A stretch of 64,000 bases of DNA from Bosea sp. (in: a-proteobacteria) (GCA_023910605.1 JAAVVV010000001.1:796698-860697); one strand, 5' to 3'. Positions 34,924 through 45,021 are shown, counted from the first letter of the stretch. Notes: generated from the sequence alone by a model not told the origin. Numbers and translations: made by a program.

Positions 34924-36722
34924 TGATGCGTGAAGGCTTGCGGCACGATGTGCATCAGCCCGAGGTTCTGGGGTGCGACAGGCACGGACCACTATCCGGC
35001 GTGGCCACGGCCCGCTTCACCCCGCTGGTGGAGGCCGAGGACAAGCCCGCCGATGACGGCCCCCTCGCCATGATGGTGTCGATCAGGACCGTCCTGCGCC
35101 GCAACAGGGCGGCGATGGCTGTCTGGATGACGGGCTGCATCGTGGCGGCCGTGCTTTATGCGTGGTCCCAGCCACCGAGCTACTGGACCGCCGCGCAGCT
35201 GCTCCTTGAGCCGCGGCGCACCGCCAGCGTCAGCTCGCGTGACGTCCAGGCCGCGCCCACGCTCGACCTCAATCGCGCCGACAGCGAATTGCAGGTGATG
35301 AGCTCCGAAAGGCTTCTTTCCGAGGTGTTCACAAGCCTGGGGCTGGCGGAGGATCCGGAGCTGCAGGCGACGCGGCGGCGTCCGTTCTTCGGCGTGCTCG
35401 CCAGCTACTGGCCTGCGTTCTTTGGCCGGATATGGCCGGAGCCGCAGAACAATGACGAGGAGGCGCTACGGGCGTCGTTCGGCCCGCCGGAGGCGGCGCT
35501 GACCCGCCAGAGCCAGATCGCCTTCCTCAGCTTCGTCTCCCGGCTTTCGGCGCGGCGGGTGGGGCAGTCCTATGTGATAGAGGTCAGCTATACCTCGAGC
35601 GATCCCGAACGGGCCGCCCGTGTGGCCAATGCCGCCGTCTCCGCCTATCTGAAGCAGTCGGTCGCCTTCAAGGCCAAGGCCGCCAAGAGCGGGGGCGAGT
35701 TCGTCCAGGGCCGCGTCGATGCGCTGCTCGGTCAGGTCGAGGCTGCGGAGAAGGCCAAGCTGGCCGGATTCGTGCCGCAGGCGCCCATGCCCGATGCGGA
35801 TGCGAGAGTGATCGGCGCCGCGCTGGCGCCGCTTGCCCCCATCGCGCCGCAAAAGTCGCTGATCGTGGCCTTCGGCGGCATGATGGGGCTGTTCAGCGCC
35901 CTCTTCGCTGCGGCGGTCGCGGGCGCGCTGGACCGAAAGGTGCGCACGCCCGAGCGGCTTGTGCGGCAGTCGGGGCTGTCGTCGCTGGCCAACCTGCCAA
36001 AGGTGCGGACGCTGGGCGGTCTCGCCAATCCCCCGCCCCAGGAGATGCAGCAGCTTGTCACGACCGATCCGGACGGCGCCTTCGCCGAGGCCCTGCAGGA
36101 TCTTCGCAGCGCCATCCGCCTCGTGGTGCCGACAGCGCGGGCGGATCGCTACCGGATCATCGCCGTCACCAGCCCTGGCCGGGATGCCGGTAGCAGCACA
36201 GTGGCGATGAACCTCGCCCATCTCATCAAGCGCAGCGGCGGCACGCCCACCGTGATCGATGCCGATGTCCGGGGCGGGCAGGCCCGGCATGGGAGCGGCC
36301 CGCGCAAGACGCTCCGCCAGCGCCCCGCCGGCCTCTCCAGCCGCTTCGCCTATGGCAAGAGCGCGCTCGTCGATGTCCTTCTGGGCGCCGCCAAGCTCGA
36401 TCAGCTCGTGGTCATCAATGTCGGCGGCGTGGCGCTCGTCCCGGTCCGCTCGGTCGAGCCGCTGGCGAACATGGCGGTGGACTTCTCCGATCCCTGCTTC
36501 GCGCAGATTCTCGAGATGGCCCGCGCCCGGGGCGACGTCATCATCGACCTGCCTCCTGTTCTCGAGGGAAGCGATGCACGGATGATCGCGCGACAGGCGG
36601 ATGCCGTCGTGCTGGTCGTCTCCGCCGAGCGCAGCACCCTCGAGCAGGCCGCGGAAGCGGCCCGCCTCCTGCGCCTTGCCGGCGCCAGCATCGCCGGCGC
36701 CGTGGTCAATCACGCGCTCTGA
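34923..36722 (+). CDS. Wzz/ExoP-like chain-length protein with degenerate BY-kinase domain
   Basis: A 599-residue protein. TM1 (MAVWMTGCIVAAVLYAW, about 65) and TM2 (about 311-335) bracket a periplasmic Wzz domain with a short coiled part. From about residue 375 a bacterial tyrosine-kinase-like domain follows. Its P-loop region reads SPGRDAGSSTVAMNLA: the GKS/T lysine is missing. The Walker A' motif is kept (TVIDADVRG), and VIIDLPPVLEGSDA corresponds to Walker B. No C-terminal Tyr cluster is present. It may act only as a co-polymerase scaffold. The ATG at 34923 overlaps the GT stop. Confidence 0.85.
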   Translation: MMREGLRHDVHQPEVLGCDRHGPLSGVATARFTPLVEAEDKPADDGPLAMMVSIRTVLRRNRAAMAVWMTGCIVAAVLYAWSQPPSYWTAAQLLLEPRRTASVSSRDVQAAPTLDLNRADSELQVMSSERLLSEVFTSLGLAEDPELQATRRRPFFGVLASYWPAFFGRIWPEPQNNDEEALRASFGPPEAALTRQSQIAFLSFVSRLSARRVGQSYVIEVSYTSSDPERAARVANAAVSAYLKQSVAFKAKAAKSGGEFVQGRVDALLGQVEAAEKAKLAGFVPQAPMPDADARVIGAALAPLAPIAPQKSLIVAFGGMMGLFSALFAAAVAGALDRKVRTPERLVRQSGLSSLANLPKVRTLGGLANPPPQEMQQLVTTDPDGAFAEALQDLRSAIRLVVPTARADRYRIIAVTSPGRDAGSSTVAMNLAHLIKRSGGTPTVIDADVRGGQARHGSGPRKTLRQRPAGLSSRFAYGKSALVDVLLGAAKLDQLVVINVGGVALVPVRSVEPLANMAVDFSDPCFAQILEMARARGDVIIDLPPVLEGSDARMIARQADAVVLVVSAERSTLEQAAEAARLLRLAGASIAGAVVNHAL

Positions 36723-36796
36723 GCGGCGGCCCGCGCCACGGCCCGTGTGGTTTGCTGGCCCGAGCGCGGGAGTTGCTCGTGCAGCCGATGGCGCCG

Positions 36797-38398
36797 TCAG
36801 AAGCTGGTCCAGCCGCCGCCGGCCACCTTGCGCTGCGGCATGGCCTCGGCGGCGCGCGGCGCAGGCCGTTCCGGAGCCGGCACAGGAGCACGCGCCTGGC
36901 TTTCTGCGTTTGCTCCGTCGTGACGGGTGCGAAAGCCGGACACCAGTTCGTTGAGACGGTGGATCTGTCCGCTCAACGCTGCGGCCGAGGCCGCGCTCTC
37001 TTCCGCCAGCGCCGCATTCTGCTGGGTGATCTGGTCCATGTGGCTTACGGTCTGGCTCATCTCGTCGATGCCGTGGGATTGCTCCCCGGCCGCAGTTGAG
37101 ATTTCGCTCACGGTGTTGGAGACCTTCTCCGACGCCACCACGATCTCGCGCAGCGTGCCGCCGGCAAGCTGCACCAGCTTCACCCCTTCGGCGACCTGCA
37201 CATCGGATGTGGCGATGACGCCGGCAATGTCCTTCGCCGCCTCGGCCGAACGCTGGGCCAGCGCGCGGACTTCCGCCGCGACAACCGCAAAGCCCCGGCC
37301 CGCATCCCCGGCGCGCGCGGCCTCCACCGCCGCATTGAGGGCGAGCAGGTTGGTCTGGAAGGCGATGCCGTCGATCACTGTGGTGATCTCCGAGATCTTC
37401 TTGGAGGCTTCCTCGATGCGGCTCATCGCCTCCACCGTGTCGCGGATGATCTTGCCGCCCGTCTGCGCCACGCTCGCGGCCTGGCCGGCAAGGCTGACGG
37501 ACTGATGCGAGGCGTCGGCCGATATCTTGACGGATGCGGCCAGTTCCTCGGTGGTGGCGGCGGTCTGCTCCAGCGCCGCCGCCTGCTGCTCGGTGCGCGT
37601 CGACAGATTGCGCGCGCCGCTGTTGATCTCTTCCGAAGAGGCCTGGATCATCATCGAGGTGGCCTTGATGGTTCCCAGCATGCCTTCGAGCCGGTCCATG
37701 GCGCCGTTGAAGTGGTCGCGCAGGAGCGCATACTCGGCCGGCATGTCGTCGCCCATGCGGTGGGTGAGGTTGCCCTCGGCGAGGGCCGCCAGCCCGGCGC
37801 TGACGTTGGCGATGGCGGTCTCGCGTTCATGTATCTTTGCCGCTTCCATTTCCCTGGCCTCGGCCTCGACCTTCAGCCGTGCTGCCTCCGACGCCTCCAG
37901 ATACACAGAAATGGCGTAGTCCATGTCGAGCAGCGCCGCCTTGACCATGGCCGAAATCTCGGCTGCGCGGTCATCAGCTCCCGGCATGGTGCCGCCAAAG
38001 CGGGCCCTGGGCCACTGGGCCTTGATCACGTCGCTGATCAACTTTTCCAGTATCAGCGCGTAGCCGCCGATGTACCAGCGCGGCTCAAGCCCGATCCGGG
38101 CATGGACCTGGCCCACTGTGGTGACCGCCGAGACGTAGTTCGCGTCGAAGACGCCTTTGGCGATGCGGTCCCAATGGGAGTTCTGGCGCGCCTTGGCGCC
38201 GTCGACATGGCGGTCGCTCTTGAAGAAGTGGCTCGTCTCGGTGAACGTCTTGAGCTGGGTGTAGAAGGCGTCGAGCGCTCCTGGAAGCGCGTCGCTGATC
38301 AGCTTTTCGATGCCCTGGATCCGTTTTCGGCCGGCGGCGTCCAGCTTCATGAAGTCAAGGCGTCTTTCCAGGCTCTCGGTGTTCGACATGGCACGCAT
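36797..38398 (-). CDS. globin-coupled methyl-accepting chemotaxis protein
   Basis: A 533-residue soluble chemoreceptor with no TM segment. Residues about 5-185 form a protoglobin domain; the proximal heme His is in [21 protein letters not shown]-like part ([14 protein letters not shown]) leads to the signalling domain with the tip [20 protein letters not shown]. The last residues, GWTSF, fit the W-x-x-F CheR-docking pentapeptide. It should sense oxygen and signal to CheA in the cytoplasm. ATG 38398 follows GGAG by 6 nt. It stands alone. Confidence 0.92.
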   Translation of the reverse strand: MRAMSNTESLERRLDFMKLDAAGRKRIQGIEKLISDALPGALDAFYTQLKTFTETSHFFKSDRHVDGAKARQNSHWDRIAKGVFDANYVSAVTTVGQVHARIGLEPRWYIGGYALILEKLISDVIKAQWPRARFGGTMPGADDRAAEISAMVKAALLDMDYAISVYLEASEAARLKVEAEAREMEAAKIHERETAIANVSAGLAALAEGNLTHRMGDDMPAEYALLRDHFNGAMDRLEGMLGTIKATSMMIQASSEEINSGARNLSTRTEQQAAALEQTAATTEELAASVKISADASHQSVSLAGQAASVAQTGGKIIRDTVEAMSRIEEASKKISEITTVIDGIAFQTNLLALNAAVEAARAGDAGRGFAVVAAEVRALAQRSAEAAKDIAGVIATSDVQVAEGVKLVQLAGGTLREIVVASEKVSNTVSEISTAAGEQSHGIDEMSQTVSHMDQITQQNAALAEESAASAAALSGQIHRLNELVSGFRTRHDGANAESQARAPVPAPERPAPRAAEAMPQRKVAGGGWTSF

Positions 38399-38561
38399 CC
38401 AAGGCTCCGAGGGAGCAGGTGGAGCCGAGGCCACTGTCAGCGACGAAAGTTAACATTATTGGTTGTATTCAGCTAACATTCGCATTTTAGGACACCCTCA
38501 GGAAGGCCGTGACGCGGCGGCGTCGCCACGACGTGCAGCCCTTGGCAGTCGGCGCGATTTA

Positions 38562-38575
38562 TTTTAAGCCTAAAA
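38562..38575. promoter_or_regulatory. candidate operator before the SDR-MarR operon
   Basis: TTTTA-AGCC-TAAAA is a short dyad in an otherwise GC-rich leader, 75 bp before the first ATG of the operon. The second gene of the operon encodes a MarR protein, and MarR sites have this form, but the link is inferred. Confidence 0.35.
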
Positions 38576-38650
38576 CACTTCTGCGAAGCGCCGGTATGGC
38601 GTCGTGGTCGACCCTAGGTTTTCACGAGGTTCTCAGCCAAGGTCCACGCC

Positions 38651-39412
38651 ATGCCTGCGCGTCCCCTGTCAGATCATCATGCTTTGGTCACGGGCGCGAG
38701 CCGGGGTATCGGCGCCGCGGTCGCACGCGATCTGCTGGCGCAGGGCGCGAAGGTCACCCTGCTGGCGCGGCGCTGGAATCAGGCCGGCCCGGTCGGCGCG
38801 CGGCGGGTGCAGCTCGCCGCCGACGTCACGGACGAGGCGGCCCTTGTCCGGGCCCATGAGGCGGCCGTGGCAGCGCATGGGGCGGTGACCTTGCTGGTCA
38901 ACAATGCGGGCGGCGTCGAGACGGCCGCCATCAGCCGCACCGATGCGGCGCTGGTGCGCCGGCTGCTGGCGCTGAACCTCGAAAGCGTCTTCACGCTGAC
39001 CCGCCTCGTGCTGCCTGCCATGATCGAGGCCGGCCGGGGGCGGATTGTCAACATCGCCAGCACGGCGGGGCTGAAGGGCTATGCCTATGTCAGCGCCTAT
39101 GCCGCCGCCAAGCATGGCGTCATCGGGCTGACGCGCTCGCTCGCCCAGGAGCTCGCCCGGACCGGCGTGACCGTGAACGCCATCTGTCCGGGCTACACCG
39201 AGACCGACCTCGTCCGTCAATCCCTCGAGCGCATCATGGACAAGACAGGCCGCAGCGAGGACGAGATCAGGGCCGAACTGGTCAAGGCCAACCCGCAAGG
39301 ACGCATGGTCACGCCCGAGGAAGTGGCCGCAGCGGTGATCTATCTGGCCGGCAGCGCGGCGCGCGGCGTCAACGGCGTGGCGCTGAGCCTGTCGGGCGGG
39401 GAAACGGGTTGA
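38651..39412 (+). CDS. short-chain dehydrogenase/reductase
   Basis: A 253-residue classical SDR. NAD(P) motif TGASRGIGAAVA, NNAGG, catalytic Ser in IVNIASTAG and the Y-x-x-x-K in YVSAYAAAKHG are all present, and the C-terminus has NGVALSLSGG. It probably oxidises a 3-hydroxyacyl-CoA or related alcohol. It opens an operon of CoA-dependent enzymes and overlaps the MarR gene by 4 bp. Confidence 0.92.
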   Translation: MPARPLSDHHALVTGASRGIGAAVARDLLAQGAKVTLLARRWNQAGPVGARRVQLAADVTDEAALVRAHEAAVAAHGAVTLLVNNAGGVETAAISRTDAALVRRLLALNLESVFTLTRLVLPAMIEAGRGRIVNIASTAGLKGYAYVSAYAAAKHGVIGLTRSLAQELARTGVTVNAICPGYTETDLVRQSLERIMDKTGRSEDEIRAELVKANPQGRMVTPEEVAAAVIYLAGSAARGVNGVALSLSGGETG

Positions 39413-39924
39413 TGGCTGCGCCCGATTCACCTGTCGATGCCGAGACCGTGGCCGAGGAGCGCCCGCGCGACCACAAGGCCGAACTCAGGCTCTGGCTGCG
39501 CCTGCTCACCTGTACGACGCTGGTGGAGGATGCGGTCCGCTCGCGCCTGCGAGCCCGCTTTGACGTCACATTGCCGCGCTTCGACCTGATGGCGCAGCTT
39601 CACAAGGCGCCCGACGGCATGACGATGAGCCAGCTCTCGACCCGCATGATGGTGTCGAACGGCAACCTCACCGCCCTTGTCGAGCGGCTGGCCGAGGCGG
39701 GGCAGATCGAGCGGCGCATTTCCGAGGCCGACAGGAGGGTCGTGAACGTGGCGCTGACGCCAGTCGGCGAGGCGGCCTTCGCGGCTATGGCGAGCGAGCA
39801 CGAAGGCTGGATCGCCGACTTCTTCGCCGGGCTCGAAGCTGGGGAGATCGAACAGATGATGCAGTTGCTTGGAAAGCTGAAAGCCTCCAGCCGTTCCGCC
39901 ATGAACCGGGAGACAGGCCGATGA
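39409..39924 (+). CDS. MarR-family transcriptional regulator
   Basis: A 171-residue winged-helix regulator. [20 protein letters not shown] and the recognition-helix/wing segment [19 protein letters not shown] with [14 protein letters not shown] are typical. It is embedded between the SDR and enoyl-CoA hydratase genes with 4-bp overlaps on both sides, so it is co-regulated with the enzymes and likely senses an aromatic acyl-CoA or acid. Candidate site at 38562. Confidence 0.92.
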   Translation: MMAAPDSPVDAETVAEERPRDHKAELRLWLRLLTCTTLVEDAVRSRLRARFDVTLPRFDLMAQLHKAPDGMTMSQLSTRMMVSNGNLTALVERLAEAGQIERRISEADRRVVNVALTPVGEAAFAAMASEHEGWIADFFAGLEAGEIEQMMQLLGKLKASSRSAMNRETGR

Positions 39925-40757
39925 ATGACCGGACAGCGCCCGGACCAGGCCCGGCGCCGCTGCGCGCGGCGCGCCATTTCAACCTGGCTGTCGAGGGGCC
40001 GGTGGCTACCGTCACGCTCGACCGGCCCGACCGGAAGAACCCGCTCACCTTCGAGAGCTATGCCGAACTGCTCGGCTTCTTCCGGCAGCTGCAATATGAT
40101 GATGCGGTCAAGGCCGTGGTGGTCACGGGTGCCGGCGGCAATTTCTGCTCGGGCGGCGATGTCTTCGAGATCATCGAGCCGCTGCTGTCGAAGGATGCCA
40201 AGGGCCTGCTGCGCTTCACCGAAATGACGGGCGATCTCGTCAAGGCCATGCGCGCCTGCCCCCAGCCTGTCATAGCGGCCATAGACGGGGTCTGCGTGGG
40301 CGCTGGCGCCATCATCGCCATGGCCTCCGACATCCGGCTGGGGACGGCGGGCGCCAGGGTCGCCTTCCTGTTCAACAAGGTCGGACTTGCAGGCTGCGAC
40401 ATGGGCGCATGCGCCATGCTGCCCCGGATCATCGGCTATGGCCGGGCCTCGGAGCTGCTCTTCACCGGGAGGGTGATGAAGGGCGAGGAGGCCGAGCGCT
40501 GGGGCTTCTTCACGCGCCTGTGCGCTCCCGGGGCGGTGCTGCCCGAGGCGCTCTCTCTGGCGGCGGAGCTGGCCGCCGGCCCCACCTTCGCCAATGACAT
40601 CACCAAGAAGATGCTGGCGATGGAGTGGGCCATGAGCATCGAGGAGGCCATCAAGGCCGAGGCGGTGGCCCAGGCGCTGTGCATGACCACCGGCGATTTC
40701 CGCCGCGCCTTCGAGGCTTTCGCCCAGAAGCGCAAGCCTGTCTTCGCAGGGGATTGA
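39921..40757 (+). CDS. enoyl-CoA hydratase-family protein
   Basis: A 278-residue crotonase-fold protein. The oxyanion-hole segments are [19 protein letters not shown] and [19 protein letters not shown]. Later blocks include [15 protein letters not shown]. The fold catalyses hydration, isomerisation or ring cleavage of acyl-CoA substrates. In this operon it probably works after the acyl-CoA dehydrogenase. It starts at ATG 39921, overlapping marR. Confidence 0.9.
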   Translation: MNDRTAPGPGPAPLRAARHFNLAVEGPVATVTLDRPDRKNPLTFESYAELLGFFRQLQYDDAVKAVVVTGAGGNFCSGGDVFEIIEPLLSKDAKGLLRFTEMTGDLVKAMRACPQPVIAAIDGVCVGAGAIIAMASDIRLGTAGARVAFLFNKVGLAGCDMGACAMLPRIIGYGRASELLFTGRVMKGEEAERWGFFTRLCAPGAVLPEALSLAAELAAGPTFANDITKKMLAMEWAMSIEEAIKAEAVAQALCMTTGDFRRAFEAFAQKRKPVFAGD

Positions 40758-40762
40758 GCCTG

Positions 40763-41950
40763 ATGAGCGATGTCAGCTTCCTGTCCTGGCCCTTCCTCGA
40801 TGATCGGCACCGCGCGCTGCGCCAGCGCATCGAGGTCTGGGCCGGCGCCCATGGCGAAGCGCTGGTCGACCATCATGACGTGGACGGCTCCTGCCGCCGG
40901 CTCGTGACGGCCCTCGGCGCCGAGGGCTTGCTGGATCATGTCGTGCCGGCGGCGCAGGGCGGTGCCTCGGAAAATCTTGACGTCCGGTCGCTGTGCATTG
41001 CGCGCGAGACGTTGGCCTGGCATTCCGGCCTCGCCGATTTCGCCTTCGCCATGCAGGGCCTCGGCGCCGGCCCGATTTCGCTGTTCGGGTCGCCCGCTCT
41101 GAAGGAGCGCTACCTGCCGCCCGTGCGCGAGGGCCGCTCCATCGCCGCCTTCGCGCTGTCGGAGGCCGATGCCGGCTCCGATGTGGCGGCCATGAGCACC
41201 CGGGCGAGGGCTGACGGCCCCGGCCATGTGCGGCTCGACGGCGCCAAGACCTGGATCTCCAATGGCGGCATCGCCGATCATTATGTCGTGTTCGCTCGCG
41301 AGGATGACGGCCCTGGCACGAAGGGCATCAGCGCCTTCGTGGTCGATGCCGATGCGCCCGGCCTCGGCATCGCCGGCCGGATCGACGTGACCGCGCCCCA
41401 CCCCTTGGCGAGCCTGTCGTTCGAGGGCTGCCGCGTTCCTGTCTCGAATCGCATCGGCCAGCCCGGCGAGGGTTTCCGGATCGCGATGGCGACGCTCGAC
41501 GTATTCCGCTCCACCGTCGGCGCGGCGGCGCTGGGGCTGGCGCGGCGCGCGCTCGACGAGGCGCTGGGCCGCGCGGCCAGCCGGCCCATGTTCGGCGGTG
41601 TGCTCGGCGATCTCCAGCTCACCCAGGCGGCTCTGGCCGACAGCGCCACCGAGATCGATGCGGCGGCGCTTCTGATCTACCGCGCCGGATGGGCGAAGGA
41701 TCAGGGCGCCGCCCGGATCACGCGCGAGGCGGCCATGGCCAAGATGTTCGCCACCGAGATGGCCCAGCGCGTCATCGACCGTGCCATCCAGATATTCGGC
41801 GGGGAGGGCGTGCGGCTCGGCTCCAAGGTCGAGGAGCTTTACCGCGAGGTCCGTGCGCTCAGGATCTACGAGGGCGCCACCGAGGTTCAGAAGGTCATCA
41901 TCGCGCGGGCCTTGCTCGGCGGCCATGCCGCCCTGCGCGCAGCACAGTAA
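40763..41950 (+). CDS. acyl-CoA dehydrogenase-family protein
   Basis: A 395-residue flavoprotein of the acyl-CoA dehydrogenase fold. The FAD/substrate segment is [18 protein letters not shown], then [32 protein letters not shown] and YEGATEVQ hold the FAD-contacting and the probable catalytic-Glu positions. It should oxidise an acyl-CoA formed by the ligase downstream. ATG 40763 lies 5 bp after the previous stop. A run of ten G lies right after its own stop. Confidence 0.92.
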   Translation: MSDVSFLSWPFLDDRHRALRQRIEVWAGAHGEALVDHHDVDGSCRRLVTALGAEGLLDHVVPAAQGGASENLDVRSLCIARETLAWHSGLADFAFAMQGLGAGPISLFGSPALKERYLPPVREGRSIAAFALSEADAGSDVAAMSTRARADGPGHVRLDGAKTWISNGGIADHYVVFAREDDGPGTKGISAFVVDADAPGLGIAGRIDVTAPHPLASLSFEGCRVPVSNRIGQPGEGFRIAMATLDVFRSTVGAAALGLARRALDEALGRAASRPMFGGVLGDLQLTQAALADSATEIDAAALLIYRAGWAKDQGAARITREAAMAKMFATEMAQRVIDRAIQIFGGEGVRLGSKVEELYREVRALRIYEGATEVQKVIIARALLGGHAALRAAQ

Positions 41951-41960
41951 AGGGGGGGGG
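41951..41960 (+). repeat. ten-guanine tract in the ribosome-binding region
   Basis: The sequence after TAA is AAGG..., giving ten consecutive G (41952-41961) before GAGTACGCG and the ATG of the ligase gene. The tract doubles as its Shine-Dalgarno region. Long G runs slip easily, so spacing to the start could vary between cells. Confidence 0.6.
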
Positions 41961-41969
41961 GAGTACGCG

Positions 41970-43607
41970 ATGGCAGCCAGCGCCCACACGGACAGCTTCA
42001 CCGCCGACCACCTTCCGCCGCGGAGCCAATGGCCGGAGCTGCGCTTCACGCTGCCCGAACTGCAATATCCTGAGCGGCTGAACGCGGTGGCCGAGTTGCT
42101 GGACCGCCATGTGCCGCAGAGGGGCGACGCCCCCTGCCTGATCGGGGGCGATGGCGCGATCTGGACCTATGCCGACACCGCCGCGAAGGTGAACCGGATC
42201 GCCAATGTCCTGACGCGCGGGCTTGGGCTTATGCCCGGCGCGCGGGTGCTGCTGCGCGCGCCCAACTCGCCGCTGCTCGCCGCCGTCTATCTCGCCGTGC
42301 TCAAGGCTGGCGGCGTGGTGGTGGCCACCATGCCGATGCTGCGCGCGCGGGAGCTTGCCTTCATCATCGGCAAGGCGCGGATCGGCCTCGCCTTCTGCGC
42401 GCCTGCGCTGATGGAGGACCTTCGCAAGGCAGCCGAACTCGAGCCGGGGCTCGGCCGGATCGTGGACATGGGGGCTGAGCTGTCGGCCCTGATGGCGGCC
42501 GAGGCGGAGAGCTTCGCCCCTTGCGACACGGCCGCCGAGGATGTCTGCCTCATCGGCTTCACCTCTGGCACAACCGGCGAGCCCAAGGCGACGATGCACA
42601 TGCAGCGCGACCTGCTTGCGGTCTGCGACAGCTATGGACATCATGTGCTGAAGGCGCAAGCGGATGACCGTTTCGTCGGCTCGCCGCCTCTTGCCTTCAC
42701 CTTTGGCCTCGGCGGGCTGGTGCTGTTCCCGCTGCGGGTCGGCGCGGCCACGATCTTGCTCGAACGGGCCTCGCCGGATGATCTGCTCGCGGCGATGGAG
42801 ACGCTGAAGCCCACCGTCTGCTTCACCGCGCCCACGGCCTACCGCTCCATTCTGGCGAAGATGCAGCCAGCGCAGGCCCGCTCGTTGCGCATCTGCGTCT
42901 CGGCAGGGGAAGCCCTGCCGCGCGCCACCTTTGATGCGTGGCAGGCCGCCACGGGCATCACCATCCAGGATGGCATCGGCGCGACCGAAATGCTGCACAT
43001 CTTCATTTCCGCGCCGGTCGATGCGGTGCGTCCCGGCGCGACAGGCAAGGCCGTGCCGGGCTATGAGGCGCGCGTCATCGATGATGAGGGCCGCGAATTG
43101 CCGCCCGGCTCGATCGGCCGGCTGGCCGTGCGCGGGCCCACGGGCTGCCGCTACATGGCCGATGCGCGGCAGGCGGTCTACGTGCGCAATGGCTGGAACA
43201 TCACGGGAGACACCTACCGCATGGATGAGGATGGCTATTTCTGGTATCAGGCGCGCTCCGACGACATGATCATTTCGGCCGGCTACAACATAGCCGGGCC
43301 AGAGGTCGAGGCCTCCCTGCTGAGCCATCCTGCGGTGGCAGAATGCGGCGTGGTCGGCGTGCCCGACGAGGAGCGCGGCATGATCGTGAAGGCCTATGTG
43401 GTGCTGCGCGCGGGCGAGATGGGCGACGACGCCATGGCGCGCCGCCTGCAGGATCACGTGAAGGCCGACATCGCGCCCTACAAGTATCCGCGCGCGATCG
43501 CCTTCGTGCCCTCGCTGCCGCGCACCGAAACGGGCAAGCTCCAGCGCTTCGCGCTGCGCCGCATCGCGACCGGGGACGCCTCGACCCATGCCCGGAGGGC
43601 TTCGTGA
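41970..43607 (+). CDS. benzoate-CoA-ligase-like AMP-dependent ligase
   Basis: A 545-residue acyl-CoA synthetase of the benzoate-CoA ligase type. The P-loop is TSGTTGEPKATMH, then FTFGLGG, the A5-like GATEMLHIF, the A7/A8 blocks WNITGDTYR and RSDDMIISAGYNI, and the catalytic Lys in ETGKLQR. It activates a carboxylic acid, probably an aromatic one, to CoA thioester through an adenylate. Start ATG 41970 has the G-rich stretch upstream. It overlaps ridA by the TGATG junction. Confidence 0.92.
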   Translation: MAASAHTDSFTADHLPPRSQWPELRFTLPELQYPERLNAVAELLDRHVPQRGDAPCLIGGDGAIWTYADTAAKVNRIANVLTRGLGLMPGARVLLRAPNSPLLAAVYLAVLKAGGVVVATMPMLRARELAFIIGKARIGLAFCAPALMEDLRKAAELEPGLGRIVDMGAELSALMAAEAESFAPCDTAAEDVCLIGFTSGTTGEPKATMHMQRDLLAVCDSYGHHVLKAQADDRFVGSPPLAFTFGLGGLVLFPLRVGAATILLERASPDDLLAAMETLKPTVCFTAPTAYRSILAKMQPAQARSLRICVSAGEALPRATFDAWQAATGITIQDGIGATEMLHIFISAPVDAVRPGATGKAVPGYEARVIDDEGRELPPGSIGRLAVRGPTGCRYMADARQAVYVRNGWNITGDTYRMDEDGYFWYQARSDDMIISAGYNIAGPEVEASLLSHPAVAECGVVGVPDEERGMIVKAYVVLRAGEMGDDAMARRLQDHVKADIAPYKYPRAIAFVPSLPRTETGKLQRFALRRIATGDASTHARRAS

Positions 43608-44050
43608 TGAACAGCGCCATCGAAGCCCTGCGCCGCGCCGCCGAGGACGGACAGGCCGCGCCTCTCGCCATTCTCCAGCCCGCGGGCTGGCCAAAGCCCA
43701 GGGGCTATGCCAACGGCATCCTGGCCGAGGGGCGGATGGTCTTCGTCGGCGGCCAGATCGGATGGGACGAGGCTGGGCAATTCCCCGAAGGCCTCGCCGC
43801 CCAGGTCCGCAAGACGCTGGAAAACACCCTCGCCGTCCTCGCTGAGGCCGGGGCGGGACCCGGGCATGTCGCCCGGATGACGTGGTATGTCTGCTCCATC
43901 GAGGATTATCTCGCCCAGCTGCCGGCCATTGGCGCCGCCTATCGCGAGACGATGGGGCGGCACTATCCTGCCATGGCGCTGGTGCAGGTGGTGCGGCTGG
44001 TCGAAGGCAAGGCCCTGGTCGAGATCGAGACGACCGCCGTCATCCGCTGA
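43607..44050 (+). CDS. RidA-family protein
   Basis: A 147-residue RidA/YjgF-like protein. GILAEGRMVFVGGQIGWDEA, QVRKTLENTLAVLAEAG and the C-terminal VRLVEGKALVEIETTAV follow the family pattern. RidA proteins hydrolyse reactive enamine/imine intermediates; relatives in aromatic-CoA operons may handle aminated ring-cleavage products. ATG 43607 overlaps the ligase stop (TGATG), so it is translationally coupled. Confidence 0.92.
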   Translation: MNSAIEALRRAAEDGQAAPLAILQPAGWPKPRGYANGILAEGRMVFVGGQIGWDEAGQFPEGLAAQVRKTLENTLAVLAEAGAGPGHVARMTWYVCSIEDYLAQLPAIGAAYRETMGRHYPAMALVQVVRLVEGKALVEIETTAVIR

Positions 44051-44125
44051 AAAAAATGCGCCGCGTCCATCGCAATGCCCGCGCCAGCCCTTGCCGCCGC
44101 GGCGGGTTGGACCCAAAGTCGCCCG

Positions 44126-44941
44126 ATGGGGATGTGGCGTGGCGTGGCGCGGCTTTGGCCGCGTGTGGGCATGGGCAGGCGGGTCGGGTTCGCCGCCCTG
44201 GCCTTCGCCTGCGCCTGCGCCTTCGCCTGCGCGCCGGCTGGCGCCGGCTTTCTCCAGCCGGAGGGCAGCACGCAGCTCATCTCGACCACCAGCGTCAGCA
44301 GCTTCTCGCAGGATTTCCAGACCGGTCCGCGCCTGCGCCGCAGCATGGTCTTCTCCAAAAACAACCTCGACACGCATTATGCCAGCGGCCTGACCCGTGA
44401 CATCACCCTCATCGGCCAGTTCAATTCCGATCAGGCAACGGTGCAACTCGTCAATCAGACGCTTGCTCTCTCGAGCTGGTCCGCCATCGCGGGGCTGCGG
44501 GTGCGCCTGCACGAGCAGGGCGACACCATTGTCTCCGCCCAGGTGCTGGCGGGGCCGGGGCGGGCTCTGGAGCGAAGCGGCCTGGTCGCCGATGCAAGGC
44601 TCCTCGTCGGCCATAATCTCCGGCTCTGGTCCGTGCCCGCCTTCGCCGATGTCCAGCTTGGCTACCGGCTGGGCAGGCCGGGCGAGCGGCAGGAGTTGCG
44701 CCTCGACGCCAGCTTGGGCTTCGATCCCCATCCGCGCTGGCAGGTGATGAGCCAGGTCTTCATCGCGTATGGCATGCCGAACGGCTTCTTGCCGGCTTCC
44801 CTGAGGGTCAAGACCAACCTCAGCCTGCTCTGGCGCTTTTCGGAGCAATGGGCCGTGCAGCTTGGCGGCTTCTCGACGGTCTATGGCCGGCAGGCTCCTG
44901 CCGAAACCGGCTTCAGCCTGGGCATCTGGCGCCAGTTCTGA
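44126..44941 (+). CDS. putative outer-membrane beta-barrel protein
   Basis: A protein of about 271 residues with a clear signal peptide (GRRVGFAALAFACACAFACA, cleavage near AGAGF). The rest alternates short amphipathic strands and ends in an aromatic residue (GIWRQF), typical of outer-membrane barrels recognised by Bam. Starts at 44126, 44132 or 44171 are possible; the last gives the shortest leader. It follows ridA by 75 bp on the same strand, so it may serve uptake of the same compound. Family not recognised. Confidence 0.6.
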   Translation: MGMWRGVARLWPRVGMGRRVGFAALAFACACAFACAPAGAGFLQPEGSTQLISTTSVSSFSQDFQTGPRLRRSMVFSKNNLDTHYASGLTRDITLIGQFNSDQATVQLVNQTLALSSWSAIAGLRVRLHEQGDTIVSAQVLAGPGRALERSGLVADARLLVGHNLRLWSVPAFADVQLGYRLGRPGERQELRLDASLGFDPHPRWQVMSQVFIAYGMPNGFLPASLRVKTNLSLLWRFSEQWAVQLGGFSTVYGRQAPAETGFSLGIWRQF

Positions 44942-45021
44942 GCCGGGAGGCGCACCGATCTTGCGCGCAAGGGCATTTCAGTCGTTAGATGAGGCCCGTC
45001 GCAAACCCTTGCAGGTGTTCC

